From the NCBI GenBank assembly GCA_951635545.1, contig OX620685.1:2728001-2792000 (forward strand): a DNA stretch of 64,000 bases, read 5' to 3'. Of this stretch, positions 16,465-25,911 are shown piece by piece. Source of the stretch: CAG-873 sp910578365. GTDB lineage: Bacteria > Bacteroidota > Bacteroidia > Bacteroidales > Muribaculaceae. The notes under the pieces were generated by a model. The model saw nothing but the letters and a program-made list of their open reading frames with translations, ran no database searches and was not told the DNA's origin. The position numbers and the translations under genes are program-made. Positions within the stretch are counted from its first letter, which is position 1, and the number at the start of each line of letters is the position of its first letter.

Positions 16465-17754
16465 TCAGAGCACCTCTTTGGTGCGGCTGATAGTGCCGTC
16501 GGAGTAGGTGGTCACGCTGATGGCCATGCCCGATGCGGGTTTTTCGATGCGGCGTCCCTGCATGTCGAACCATTCGGTCGATACGGCCCGGCGGTTGATG
16601 TCGATGTCGGATACGGCGGACGAACCTATGGGGAGTATCTGCTTGAAGCTGCTCCATCCGGCTGCCTTGCGGTATGTATCGACGTCGGCGGCGTTGACGT
16701 ATAGTATAGTGTTGTTGTAGGTGTTTTCGTCGATTGCATATGAACCGACTACCGGCGGCCGGTGGCTTTTGCAGGTTATGGAGTTGAAGCGGCTGTTGAA
16801 TAAGCAGAAATCGTCTATGCTGCGGAAACTCTCCGGCAGTACCAGGTTGCGTATGTCAGTGCAGCCGTTCAGCGCGAAAGCATCTGCTGATACCACACCC
16901 TCGGGCAGCGACAGCTCCTCGCAGACGCGCGAGCGGGGGTACTGTATGAGGGTTTCGACAGCCTTGTCGTAGAGTGCTCCGTCGATAGTGCAGTTGTTGG
17001 GGTTCTGCTCGTCAACCACTATGTCGGTCAGCAGAGGGCAGTCGGTGAATGTAAGTGGGCGTATGCGCTCCACGTCGGGGCCGATGGTGATTGTGCGCAG
17101 GTTGTATGCCGGGCTGAATGCGTAGGGGGCCACTACGGTCACGCCGGCCGGAATGGTGTATTCGTCGGCTCCCTTGCCCGAGGGGTACTGCACCAGCATT
17201 TTGGGGCTTTTGAGATAAAGCACGCCGTCGATATCCTCAAGTATCGGGTTGCCTTCCTCTACTTTTATTTCGGTGAGTCCGTTGCAGTTTGTGAATACAT
17301 TGGAACCGAATTCCTCGACTGCTGCAGGTATTGTCACTGTGGTGAGGTCCTCGCAGTACTCAAAGGCATAGTCGCCTATGAATGTCAATGTGGAGGGCAA
17401 AGTCAGAGTTTTCATGCCGTAGCAGTGGCTGAAAGCCTGGTCCATGATGTACGACGGACCATCCTTTATTACCACCGAAGTTACGAACTGACAGTTGAAA
17501 AGGGCGTGGTCGCCGATGCCGCGGACCGGTATTTCGGAGCCATTGTAGCTGACCTTGCCCGGAATCACAACGTTGTCGGTGTAGGCTTCGAGATTGTTCT
17601 GCAGGTCGAAGTAGGTGACTACGGCACCTTTCTTTTGGGGGCTGGTGTAGTTGTAGAATACGGAGCTTGCTTTAAAATCATAAGCTTGCGCCGTCGGACA
17701 TGCCGACAGCGCAAGCAGCAGTGCTCCGGTCAGTGCCATTTTGTTGGGTTTCAT
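16465..17754 (-). CDS. BspA-like leucine-rich repeat secreted protein
   Basis: 429 residues with a signal peptide (LLLALSACPTAQA). From about residue 70 to 350 there are repeated LRR_5 units of the treponemal/BspA kind, for example VTSVVIKDGPSYIMDQAFSH and TTVTIPAAVEEFGSNVFTN. They are followed by a SFKQILPIG end-cap found in these proteins. The C-terminal 60 residues (WFDMQGRRI...) resemble a short secretion/sorting tail. Such proteins are exported adhesin-like surface proteins in Bacteroidales. It lies 22 bp downstream of the next gene and probably shares its transcript. Confidence 0.8.
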   Translation of the reverse strand: MKPNKMALTGALLLALSACPTAQAYDFKASSVFYNYTSPQKKGAVVTYFDLQNNLEAYTDNVVIPGKVSYNGSEIPVRGIGDHALFNCQFVTSVVIKDGPSYIMDQAFSHCYGMKTLTLPSTLTFIGDYAFEYCEDLTTVTIPAAVEEFGSNVFTNCNGLTEIKVEEGNPILEDIDGVLYLKSPKMLVQYPSGKGADEYTIPAGVTVVAPYAFSPAYNLRTITIGPDVERIRPLTFTDCPLLTDIVVDEQNPNNCTIDGALYDKAVETLIQYPRSRVCEELSLPEGVVSADAFALNGCTDIRNLVLPESFRSIDDFCLFNSRFNSITCKSHRPPVVGSYAIDENTYNNTILYVNAADVDTYRKAAGWSSFKQILPIGSSAVSDIDINRRAVSTEWFDMQGRRIEKPASGMAISVTTYSDGTISRTKEVL

Positions 17755-17776
17755 AACCGGGTGTATGTATTAGTGA

Positions 17777-20104
17777 TTATTTTACAATCTTGCAGGTCTT
17801 GTCCTGGCCGGCGCGTACCACGTATACGCCCTTGGCCAGATGCGAGGCTGCTATGACGGTGCGTGCGCTGTTGAGTTGAGCGCTTGCCACAGCCATGCCG
17901 CTGAGGTCGTATACGGTAGCGATACCTTCGCCGCCGATTACCACTATGTCGCCGCCTTCAACGCTTACTTTCACGGCCTGGTCGGCTACGGCGTCGGATG
18001 CCGATGCCGGGTTGCCGGGCTGGGTGAAGTTTACTTCTACGTATGAGCCGGGAGTCATCAGCATAAGCGGGGTGTCGATGGCTGCGTCATACGGGTTGGT
18101 GTTGACTGTCAGCTTTACGTTGTATACGTCGGTTTCACCGGTAGGCTCGATAGTGTAGTCAATCCATTCAGGCTCGCTGACGCCGTCGAGAGTCAGCGCC
18201 ATGCGTTCGGGTTTGTGGAAGGCCTTGACCTTGAATTCGGCCTGGCCGCCTTCGAGGGGCATGTTGATGGCATTCTCGTCCATGCGCTCAATCCATGAGT
18301 AGCTCGAACCAATGTTCATGCAGATGCCTGCGAACTGGTTTGAGGAAGGATAGGAGATAAGGTTGCCGAAATTCTCTTGCCAGCCGGTTTCGTCGGCGTA
18401 TGCCCAGAAATACAGGTATGAGTTGTTGCCGATTGTGGGGTCTTGTGTGGTAACGTAGCAGAGCGATATGTGGTTGCCTTCAGTGAACAGCACGTTGCCG
18501 TTGCTGTCGCGGCAGGGGTTCGACAGCATTACAAAGAAGTCTGTGCAAGCATACACAGGAACATCGAAGTCCATGCGAATCATGTTGAAATGGTCGGAGC
18601 CTTGGGCCTTGGGAAGTTCAGACCCTTTAAGGCTGGTCTTACCGATGATGCCTGTGGGTGCACCGGTTTCGTCGACTGCGAATACGGTGGCGGTCAGAAC
18701 GGCGTTGTCATCGAAGTCTTCTTCAACGCGGGCATAGAATTCCACGTAATCGAAGCCATAAGGATGACCCGGCTCGACCTTGTAGAAGTTGAGTATACCG
18801 TCGATATCGAGTGTTTCGGGCATGCGGCCAAGGATGGTTTCCCAGTTTTCGTCGACATAGGGGCTGAGGGCTATGTGATTCGGCGAAATTCTAACCTTGT
18901 GTGTGGGGTCGGTGATGTCGTAGTTGCATGTTGCAAATTCACCGTCATATCCACTGTCGTCGGTGCCGGTAAAGAGGCCGCCGGCCTGGAGCTTGGTGAA
19001 GCGGCTCTGGTAGGGCTCTGATACGCGGCTTTCAAATGAGCCTTTGAGTACCGGGGTGGGGTGCTCGCTGCCCATTGCATAGGCCGGTGTAACGAGGTTG
19101 CGCACGGGTGAGGTCTGCAGTGTGCCGTCAGCGTCGTGGAATGTCCACTCGTTTACCATTACGTCGGTGGAGGTGTTGGTCCAATTGAGTTCAACGCCGT
19201 TGGGAACATACAGGCGCGGAGATACGGGATAATTGCCCGTGGGCGATATGCCTTGGTAGAGGGCTGAGCCCGGAAGAGTGTATGACGATACGGGCATAGG
19301 CACGCTGACAGCCACATTGTCGATGGCCATGGGCTGGCCAAGACGACCATAGTAGCGGAATGCGAATTTCACTTCTTTGTTGAGGTACTTCTTTATGTTT
19401 ACGTACACGGGGTCGTATTTCGAGCGGTTCCATTGTGCCAGGTCGTCGCGCAATTCGTCTTCTGTATAGTTGACATTGATGTGGTCTTCAACCAGGTCCC
19501 AGAGCAGTGTCCAGTTTTCTCCGTTGTCTTCGCTTGCATAAACTTGCAGGCTGTTGTTGAGGCCGTCGAAGTTATTGGTATCGCGGTTATATGTGACCCA
19601 ACCCGGACGTAACCAGAGTTTAAAGTGCAGCCAGTCTTCGCCCACGGGAGTGATGGATGGTGTCACGAGCCATTCATCCTGGAACTGCAGGTCAGTGTGC
19701 TGGTCGTATGCCACGTCGGCCATGATGTAAGCGAATACATCGCCTTCGTATGCATAGGGCTGGACTATCGGTCCCCAGGCGCTCTTGTTTTCGTTGTCGA
19801 GAGTCTGCCAGGTAATGTTGTTGCCGCCTGTCGAATTAGTTGCGGTGAGGCCGACTTTGCTGAATTCGCTCCAGCCTTGGGGCAACCATTCGCGACATGA
19901 TATTGTGAAGCCGAACGGACGATCCTCAAAATCCTCGAAGAAAGTGCGATTGTTGTCAGCAGTGGCTCTGGCCTGTGGTGCCTTGAGAGTTTTCTGCATG
20001 GCCATTTGTACTTTTCCGGTCGGATTGACTTCTGCCGGTCGGATTGCCATACCCGACAGAGCGGGTACGGCAATTGCGAGTGCACTGATAAAAAGTTTGT
20101 TCAT
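17777..20104 (-). CDS. Large secreted choice-of-anchor J protein with C-terminal sorting-like domain
   Basis: 775 residues. A signal peptide (about residues 1-20) precedes TFFEDFEDRPFGFTISCREWLPQGW at about 55, the start of a choice-of-anchor J/MAM-like beta-sandwich. That domain runs to AIDNVAVSVP near 270. Further beta-rich modules follow. The last 75 residues (VSVEGGDIVVIGGEGIATVYD...LAKGVYVVRAGQ) look like a type IX secretion (Por) C-terminal sorting domain. Export to the cell surface and a peptidase- or adhesin-associated role are inferences. The neighbouring truncated gene has the same kind of tail and ends 25 bp upstream. Confidence 0.72.
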   Translation of the reverse strand: MNKLFISALAIAVPALSGMAIRPAEVNPTGKVQMAMQKTLKAPQARATADNNRTFFEDFEDRPFGFTISCREWLPQGWSEFSKVGLTATNSTGGNNITWQTLDNENKSAWGPIVQPYAYEGDVFAYIMADVAYDQHTDLQFQDEWLVTPSITPVGEDWLHFKLWLRPGWVTYNRDTNNFDGLNNSLQVYASEDNGENWTLLWDLVEDHINVNYTEDELRDDLAQWNRSKYDPVYVNIKKYLNKEVKFAFRYYGRLGQPMAIDNVAVSVPMPVSSYTLPGSALYQGISPTGNYPVSPRLYVPNGVELNWTNTSTDVMVNEWTFHDADGTLQTSPVRNLVTPAYAMGSEHPTPVLKGSFESRVSEPYQSRFTKLQAGGLFTGTDDSGYDGEFATCNYDITDPTHKVRISPNHIALSPYVDENWETILGRMPETLDIDGILNFYKVEPGHPYGFDYVEFYARVEEDFDDNAVLTATVFAVDETGAPTGIIGKTSLKGSELPKAQGSDHFNMIRMDFDVPVYACTDFFVMLSNPCRDSNGNVLFTEGNHISLCYVTTQDPTIGNNSYLYFWAYADETGWQENFGNLISYPSSNQFAGICMNIGSSYSWIERMDENAINMPLEGGQAEFKVKAFHKPERMALTLDGVSEPEWIDYTIEPTGETDVYNVKLTVNTNPYDAAIDTPLMLMTPGSYVEVNFTQPGNPASASDAVADQAVKVSVEGGDIVVIGGEGIATVYDLSGMAVASAQLNSARTVIAASHLAKGVYVVRAGQDKTCKIVK

Positions 20105-20129
20105 AGAGTCGGATGTAAATTAAATTGAG

Positions 20130-21085
20130 TTAGATTATGATCTTGAAAATTTGGTTACCCACTACTGCCACATAAGCGCCGCTTTCGAGGTTTATAGTGT
20201 ATATGTTGCCGTGACCGGCACTTACGGCTGTCTTGCAGCCGTTGATGCTGTATACGCTGATTTCGAGGCCTTCGGCGCCGCTGACTGTGAGTACGCCGCC
20301 GTTGGCTGTTACTTTCACAGCCGATGCATCGATATCGCTTACCGATGATGTATTCACGTATTCGTAGCGTAGCGGCTTCTGTTCGGATTCGTTGTTGTCG
20401 AGGTCTTCGTCGCCGTCGAATTCAATCATGGCGCTTATCAAGTCGATGTCTTCGGCCGACTCGGGGTTCTTCCATTCCAGTTCGAACTTGTAGGTGATTG
20501 ATTCGTCGGTGTTGATGGGTTCGCCGTATTGAGCCGATACTGGATAGCCGTATACCATCAATACTACTGTGTAGTCGAGAGCCATACTGGCGCCGTTGTT
20601 GAACACGGTCACGCTAACTTCACCCTTTTCATTGGTGGCTATGAATTCTGGAACGGTGATTTCGGTGATTGTAAGATCGTTGAGATAGCCGGACATGGCG
20701 GTTACGATAGCTTTTGCCGAAGTTTCGGTGCCGCAGCGTGTTGCCACGTGATAGGCCGAGAAGCCGCGTGGCATTTCCTTGCAGGTGTATGTCATGGCTT
20801 TTCCGGGCATGATGGCTTCTCCGAGGGTTTCGGCGGTGAGGGTTTCAATCAGAGTAGATCCGCGGTAGATGTCGATGGCATCGATTGATGTCAGAGGTTG
20901 GTTGTTCACGTCATTTTTGGGAGTGGTGAAGCTGAGTACAATGTCGCGGCTACCCTTTTCGGCCGGAGCTGCGGTCAGGTCGGTTATTGCAGCAGGGGTG
21001 GGGTATATGGCTGTGATTTCGATATCGTCGATACGCAGAGCGATGTTCTGGAAAAAATAATTCGAGGTTTTTTCGAAGAACGATA
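20130..21085 (-). pseudogene. 5'-truncated secreted protein with sorting-like C-terminus, cut by IS3 copy 2
   Basis: The frame is open from the IS3 boundary at 21085 to the stop at 20130 (about 317 residues) but has no proper start. It begins SFFEKTSNYFFQNIALRIDDIEI, the end of a choice-of-anchor J domain. Fibronectin-like segments (PAAITDLTAAPAEKGSRDIVLSF) follow, then a CARDB-like domain and a sorting-like tail (SVYSINGCKTAV...SGAYVAVVGNQIFKIII). An internal ATG at 20909 would yield 259 residues without a signal peptide. The missing N-terminus is not present on the other side of the IS, so sequence was lost or moved. Confidence 0.8.
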
Positions 21086-21305
21086 TGTGGCGTCCTGAAA
21101 AATATTGACGGGTCAGAGGGTTTGAGATTATGAATGAATGTTAAACAGTCCGAAGACTGTGGAGACATGCAGGTATGAGCCTGAGATCCCCGAGGTTGGG
21201 GTAAAATCCTCCGGGGCTCGATGCCCCGGGGATTTTTGAGACTTGCAGTGCAATCACCGTCAGTCCCGTCGGTTGGGGTATGCAAAAGTACTGAAAAATC
21301 TTGAC

Positions 21306-22187
21306 TCATGCAGATTTCAGGTAATATTTTTTCCAGAGCTTACGTCCGGGTACCGCTCCGCGATGCACTTCATCGGGAGTCAGCATGCCGAGACTGAGGT
21401 GCGGTCGGCGGGTATGGTAAGTGTTGATTACATCCTCCAGCACCTGCCGTATGTTGTCCTTCCTTACGTCCATATGCTTCAGAAACTCCTCTTTAAGTAT
21501 GCCGTTTACCCTTTCGGCAATTCCGTTGTTACGTGGGTCGTGCCCTTCCGTCATGCTGATTCGGGCGTGGCGTCTACGAAGCATTTCCACGTAGGGTTTG
21601 GCACAATACTGAAGTCCCTTGTCCGAGTGGTGTATGGGATGCTGACCTCTCCTGCATTGCCTGAAAGCCATCTTCAATGCCGTCATGGCGTTCTCATGCC
21701 GCATGTTATCGGCAATCTCCCATCCCACTATTTTCTTCGAATAGGCATCCGTAATCAGAAACAGATAGTAAAATGTATTCTGATCAGGAAGCCATATATA
21801 TGTTATGTCGCTTACCCACAACTGGTTTATGTCATCAGGCGCGAAGTCTTTCCGTAGATCCGGATAGACCTTCATTCCGTGATCGGAGAAGGTTGTCCTT
21901 GTCCTGCGGACTCGGGGACGTATCAGAAGATTATGCCTGTTCATGATATCGAACAGGCGGTCACGGCCTATGTCGAGACAGAACTCCTTACGTAACCTGT
22001 CCTTCATCTTTCTGACTCCGAGTGCCGGAAGATCCTCTCGTATCGAGCGAACGCATTCCAGGATGCGGTCTTCGTCAATGGCATCCTTGAACGACCTTTT
22101 GAAAAAGGCATACCACGCTTGTTTAGTCACCCCAAGCAACCCGCATGCCTCGCTGACACTCAGGTCACGGGACATGCGCAAGCGCAT
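21306..22187 (-). CDS. IS3-family transposase OrfB (copy 2)
   Basis: 293 residues, the undisturbed version ending WKKYYLKSA. The DDE residues are as in copy 1. It follows orfA with a 2-bp gap and is reached by the A7 frameshift at the end of orfA. Confidence 0.9.
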   Translation of the reverse strand: MRLRMSRDLSVSEACGLLGVTKQAWYAFFKRSFKDAIDEDRILECVRSIREDLPALGVRKMKDRLRKEFCLDIGRDRLFDIMNRHNLLIRPRVRRTRTTFSDHGMKVYPDLRKDFAPDDINQLWVSDITYIWLPDQNTFYYLFLITDAYSKKIVGWEIADNMRHENAMTALKMAFRQCRRGQHPIHHSDKGLQYCAKPYVEMLRRRHARISMTEGHDPRNNGIAERVNGILKEEFLKHMDVRKDNIRQVLEDVINTYHTRRPHLSLGMLTPDEVHRGAVPGRKLWKKYYLKSA

Positions 22188-22189
22188 GG

Positions 22190-22690
22190 CTACTTGGTAG
22201 TTGATTTTTTTGACTGCGCAGGCTTTACAAGCTTCTTGTATTCGGCGATGACACCACTCTGGAACTCTTCACGCAGCTCTGCCTTTTTCCTGTCAGCCTC
22301 CAGTTTCTCTATCTTTCTGGTGGCGGCGTTTAACTTGCGTGTTAGATCCAGTATGGTCTGCTCGGTATCCGTGAGCCTGGTAGTGGGAGAGGTTTTCTTT
22401 GTCATTCCTTTCTTTTTTGTCGTTTGTGCCGGAGTTGCCAGGGACGATATGGCCTTTGTTGTCCGGCATCCGGAGCCGGGAATTAATGCTCCCGTCATGC
22501 GGCGCAGCCATTTGCTGATGCTTGACCGTGTGCCGCGATAGTCCGGGATTGCATTTACTATTGTAAACAATGTCCCGACCGCAAAATTGTATTCCTCGTC
22601 AATCTGACTGAAACTTTTTCCGCTGCTGTGCCAGGCATTGATTGCCGAAATCTGAGATTCGTCCCAGAATTTTTTGTTTTCTTCACACAT
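22190..22690 (-). CDS. IS3-family transposase OrfA (copy 2)
   Basis: 166 residues, same protein as in copy 1: N-terminal HTH, C-terminal coiled coil and the A7 slippery run before the stop. Confidence 0.9.
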   Translation of the reverse strand: MCEENKKFWDESQISAINAWHSSGKSFSQIDEEYNFAVGTLFTIVNAIPDYRGTRSSISKWLRRMTGALIPGSGCRTTKAISSLATPAQTTKKKGMTKKTSPTTRLTDTEQTILDLTRKLNAATRKIEKLEADRKKAELREEFQSGVIAEYKKLVKPAQSKKSTTK

Positions 22691-22901
22691 TTTACTAAAA
22701 AATGTTGAATCTGACGGTCAACACTTTTCCGGACTAGACAGTCTAGTGCTTCCGAAAAGCCTTTTATTTTATAGCGGGGGAAGTCTGAATGGGAAAGGGT
22801 GATTTTCGCATTTATTTCTCTGATTTTCAATAAAATAAGTAGTGTAAAAATTGGTCAAGTGGCCAATTTTTCGTAACTTTATAGTTGTAAATCAATTAGT
22901 T

Positions 22902-23574
22902 ATGAATAAAAATAAGCCACTTGACCAAGTGCGTTCGACCGGCGTAAATGCGCCCAATCGGACTTCAAAATTAGTAAATAAATCTGAATTCAACGGCAGT
23001 ATCCTGAACAGATTGATGAATTTCGCCCGTTCAGTCCCCGATTTCCGCAGGTCCGACAAGGGCAATATACAACATCGGCTCGCCGACATCATCATACTGA
23101 TGATATTAGCCAGAGAGTGTGGATGTGTCGGGCGTGCCGATATAATTGAATTCGGACGTCTCCATCTCAATAAATTCCACAGGCTGGGCATTCTCAGGAA
23201 CGGCGTGCCGTCAGAATCAACACTGTGCCGTGCTGAAACCGGCATTAACGATCATGCGATGGCCGACAGGATGCAGGATTTTGCCGGGGCATTTCACAAA
23301 GAGCTGCTCAAAAAAGGGTGTGGCAAGGAAATAATATGCATAGACGGCAAGGCCGAGCGTGGCACAGTCCTGGAGAACGGGCGCAATCCTGATATAGTGT
23401 CGGCGTACTCGTTCAACACCGGCATAATTCTGGCTACAGAGGCCTGCCAGGCGAAAAGCAATGAGATAAAGGCAGTTCCGCGGCTTATCGACAAACTCGA
23501 CATAGCCGGAAAGATAGTGACAGCCGACGCCATGTCCATGCAGAAGGATATAATCGATAAAATCAGAAAGAAAG
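22902..23574 (+). pseudogene. ISAs1-family transposase, 5' fragment (copy C)
   Basis: It starts MNKNKPLDQVRSTGVNAPNR and contains the DDE_Tnp_1-associated region (FARSVPDFRRSDKGNIQHRL, GVPSESTLCR). The first part of the DDE domain follows, with IICIDGKAERG and KIVTADAMSMQKD. The frame enters IS110 at 23575 and stops after the added residues VTMFASD. The missing remainder resumes at 25161. Confidence 0.85.
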
Positions 23575-23741
23575 TCACTATGTTTGCATCAGATTAGCTG
23601 ACGGGGCGCTCAACGGGGGCTGTCTGCCCCCTTGCCGCTAAGGCTTTCCCCCGAGAGGAGTGAGGAGAAAAGATAGACGTAAGGGCAATTGCATGTAAAT
23701 TTGTAAAAGCAAAATACATTAACAGCAAAACCGATACGTCT

Positions 23742-24812
23742 ATGGTACAAAGTAACAAAAAAGATTTCAGCGGACAAAATATCTCTATTGGTATTGACGT
23801 CCATCTGAGAACATGGAGTGTCACGGTGCTCACCCCCTCTGGGTTTATGCGCACTCATACTCAAAAGGCTTCGGCCAAAGAGCTCTTTGAACATTTGAAC
23901 AAGCATTATCCTAACGGTAGCTACCATGCAGCCTACGAGACGGGGTTTTCGGGCTTCTCGACCTATTATGCCCTGACTGAGCTTGGTATAAAATGCACCG
24001 TGGTACATGCGGCTGACGTTCCGACCACCCAGAAGGAAAAGGTCTCGAAGTCAGACCCGGTGGATTCAAAAAAGCTGGCCAAAGCCCTTATGCGCGGCGA
24101 GCTCGGCAGTGTGTACATTCACTCGAAGGACAGCCTCGATGACCGTGCGCTGGTACGCCACCGCGCCACTATTGTGAAGCTTTCCGGCGGCATAAAATCC
24201 AGAATCAAGCATCTGCTGTACAACAACGGCGTGGAGTACCCCGAAGAATATTTCCGAAGCAACCGCCACTGGACAAGAAGTTTCATAACGTGGTTGCAGA
24301 ATGACGTGCGGTTGCTCTCCGACACCCGGGTCTCGCTTGACCTGCTCATTGCCGAGGTACTCCATTACAGGGAACGCCTCCTTGATGTCAACCGCAGATT
24401 GCGCTCGCTGGCGCGCAGCGACAGGTATGCCGAGAAATACGGCATCCTGATGTCGGTTCCCGGCATTGGTTCGACAATTGCCATGAGCCTGCTTACCGAG
24501 ATTGATGACATCGGTCGCTTCAGTAACCAGCGCCAGTTCGCATCGTTCCTCGGACTCGTGCCGATGATGTCGTCAAGCGGCGACAAGGAATACGTCGGTG
24601 AGAAGACTTTCCGGGGAAACAAATTCCTCGGTCCAAAAATAGTCGAGGCCTCATGGATAGCCATACGGCACGACGCGGAACTCTCCGCAAAGTTCGGCGC
24701 ATTGTGCACTCGCGGAATGAAGTCGCAGGAAGCCATAATCCGGATAGCCCGCAAGCTCTCCAACATAATATTTTCCGTACTGAAATCAAACCGCAGATAT
24801 GAATGCCGTTAG
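23742..24812 (+). CDS. IS110-family transposase/recombinase (copy 1)
   Basis: 356 residues. The N-terminal DEDD (RuvC-like) domain shows IGIDVH at residue 17, YETGFSG near 67 and SDPVDSKKLA near 106. The C-terminal Transposase_20 domain carries LMSVPGIGSTIAMSLLTEIDDIGRFSN...FASFLGLVPMMSSSGDK, where the conserved catalytic Ser of IS110 recombinases resides. The enzyme catalyses RNA-guided recombination without target duplication in characterised relatives. The protein is identical to that of copy 2. Confidence 0.93.
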   Translation: MVQSNKKDFSGQNISIGIDVHLRTWSVTVLTPSGFMRTHTQKASAKELFEHLNKHYPNGSYHAAYETGFSGFSTYYALTELGIKCTVVHAADVPTTQKEKVSKSDPVDSKKLAKALMRGELGSVYIHSKDSLDDRALVRHRATIVKLSGGIKSRIKHLLYNNGVEYPEEYFRSNRHWTRSFITWLQNDVRLLSDTRVSLDLLIAEVLHYRERLLDVNRRLRSLARSDRYAEKYGILMSVPGIGSTIAMSLLTEIDDIGRFSNQRQFASFLGLVPMMSSSGDKEYVGEKTFRGNKFLGPKIVEASWIAIRHDAELSAKFGALCTRGMKSQEAIIRIARKLSNIIFSVLKSNRRYECR

Positions 24813-24826
24813 ATAATGCGACACAC

Positions 24827-24992
24827 AAAAGTCTTATAGGCAAATACAGTAAGACGGCTACTCTCGCCTCCTTGATGAGCCTTGGCTGCATCTAAAAGAA
24901 AGGTTGTGGCGTCTTTCCTATTATGCTGAATAAGTAAACTGTCAGCCCGATGGGGCGTGACTGATAGAAGTTTGCCTGATAGGACTTTTTTT
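24827..24992 (+). ncRNA. Candidate IS110 bridge RNA (copy 1)
   Basis: This non-coding 3' segment is closed by a long imperfect stem: aaaagtcttataggcaaa (24827-24844) against tttgcctgataggactttt (24971-24989), with one mismatch and one bulge. Inside is a gtcagccc/gggcgtgac hairpin (24941-24961). Two internal heptamers match DNA that a bridge RNA should read. AGAAAGG (24897-24903) equals the insertion site, and ATAGAAG (24964-24970) equals the right end of the element (25154-25160). The size of about 166 nt fits known bridge RNAs. Assignment is inference. Confidence 0.45.
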
Positions 24993-25160
24993 ACTACAAG
25001 GCATTTCGGGCTCTAACCGATTGCCGGTTATTTGATTGGGGCAGAGGCCTCGATCATGACTCTTTTGTGCCTACACAATCGGCACAGAAATATAAGCAAT
25101 TGATTTTTAACGTTAATCTTTTCTAAATCTCAACGAGAATTTTGGAATACAACATAGAAG

Positions 25161-25726
25161 GGGGTGACTTTCTGATAGAACTCAAAGCCAACCAGCCGTC
25201 ATTGCGATACGGCATTGAGGACAGGCTTGTGGCACACACACCGGTATATTCCTACACCGAAGGCCCCGAACTGGCACACGGCAGAATAGAGACGAGAACC
25301 TACCGCATATATGACGGACTGGACATCATCGCCGACAAAGAGAAATGGGGCGGAAACATGACCATCATTGAGTATGAATCATCCACAGTCAAAAAGTCAA
25401 CAGGGATACACACCTCGGAAAAACGTTTGTACGTCAGCAGCATGCCGGCAGATACCCCGAAGCCCGGCACCATTGTGCGCAACCACTGGTCGATAGAAAG
25501 CATGCACTGGGGGCTGGACTACAATCTTCAGCAGGACAATATAAAACGCAAGTCGACAAGAGCCGCCCGAAACCTCGACACTATACAAAGAATAGTCTAC
25601 TCGGTGTTCTCAATATGGAAAGGACTCCGCAAAAAACGATCGGACAAAAATAAAGGCATAGCCGAACTGATGAGACATGTCTCTATGAGCTTTACCAGGC
25701 TGATGCGATTTTTAAGCCAAAACTGA
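25161..25726 (+). pseudogene. ISAs1-family transposase, 3' fragment (copy C)
   Basis: It resumes the frame interrupted at 23574: GGDFLIELKANQPSLRYGIEDRL, then NHWSIESMHWGLDYNLQQD, which supplies the final Glu of the DDE triad. It ends FLSQN. Joined across the IS110 at AGAAAG/GGGGT, it restores a full-length transposase of about 412 residues. The ATG-less 5' edge (an in-frame start lies only within IS110 sequence) makes independent function unlikely. Confidence 0.85.
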
Positions 25727-25911
25727 AAAAAAACAAGATTTTGATAACAGGATAACCTTTTGACATACAGACATAGAAAAATTACCCGCTCCGGACTGAA
25801 GCGGGTAAGGGAGGATGTGCTCTTTATTTTAGTTTAAATGAAAGAGCCGTGTTTCGTGCAAATCTCAGAGGTGTTGTGGATAAGAAATGGCGCATAGTAA
25901 TAAACCTGTGT

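Larger units (their letters stand above)
21086..22740 (-). mobile_element. IS3-family element, copy 2
   Basis: 1655 bp, bounded by the same termini as copies 1 and 3, in inverse orientation. The flanks are ata (21083-21085) and gtc (22741-22743), so there is no 3-bp target duplication. On the left it truncates the secreted-protein gene; on the right it truncates the 5' end of ISAs1 copy C. It therefore probably marks a recombination or deletion junction between two IS3 copies. Confidence 0.93.
23575..25160 (+). mobile_element. IS110-family element, copy 1 (1586 bp)
   Basis: The boundaries come from comparison with copy 2 (57837-59422, same length) and with the uninterrupted ISAs1 copies. The target is AGAAAG/GGGGT with no duplication. 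Subterminal inverted CTATGTT repeats occur at both ends (tcaCTATGTT left, cttCTATGTT inverted right), which is an IS1111-like trait. There are 167 bp of non-coding sequence before the gene and 348 bp after it. Confidence 0.9.
22741..25851 (+). mobile_element. ISAs1-family element copy C, left-truncated and interrupted by IS110 copy 1
   Basis: The right end is the shared 18-bp terminus ttaaatgaaagagccgtg ending at 25851. The left terminus is missing. Compared with copies A and B, which have 182 bp between transposase start and left end, the first 20-odd bp have been removed at the IS3 copy 2 boundary. The transposase is clearly diverged from that of A and B, so it is an older member of the same family. 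Without the 1586-bp IS110, about 1525 bp remain. Confidence 0.85.

Noticed and set aside
23575..25160. Target duplication of GGGG around IS110 copy 1
   Set aside because: The empty site in ISAs1 copies A and B has five G, the same as one G left plus four right, so no duplication is needed.
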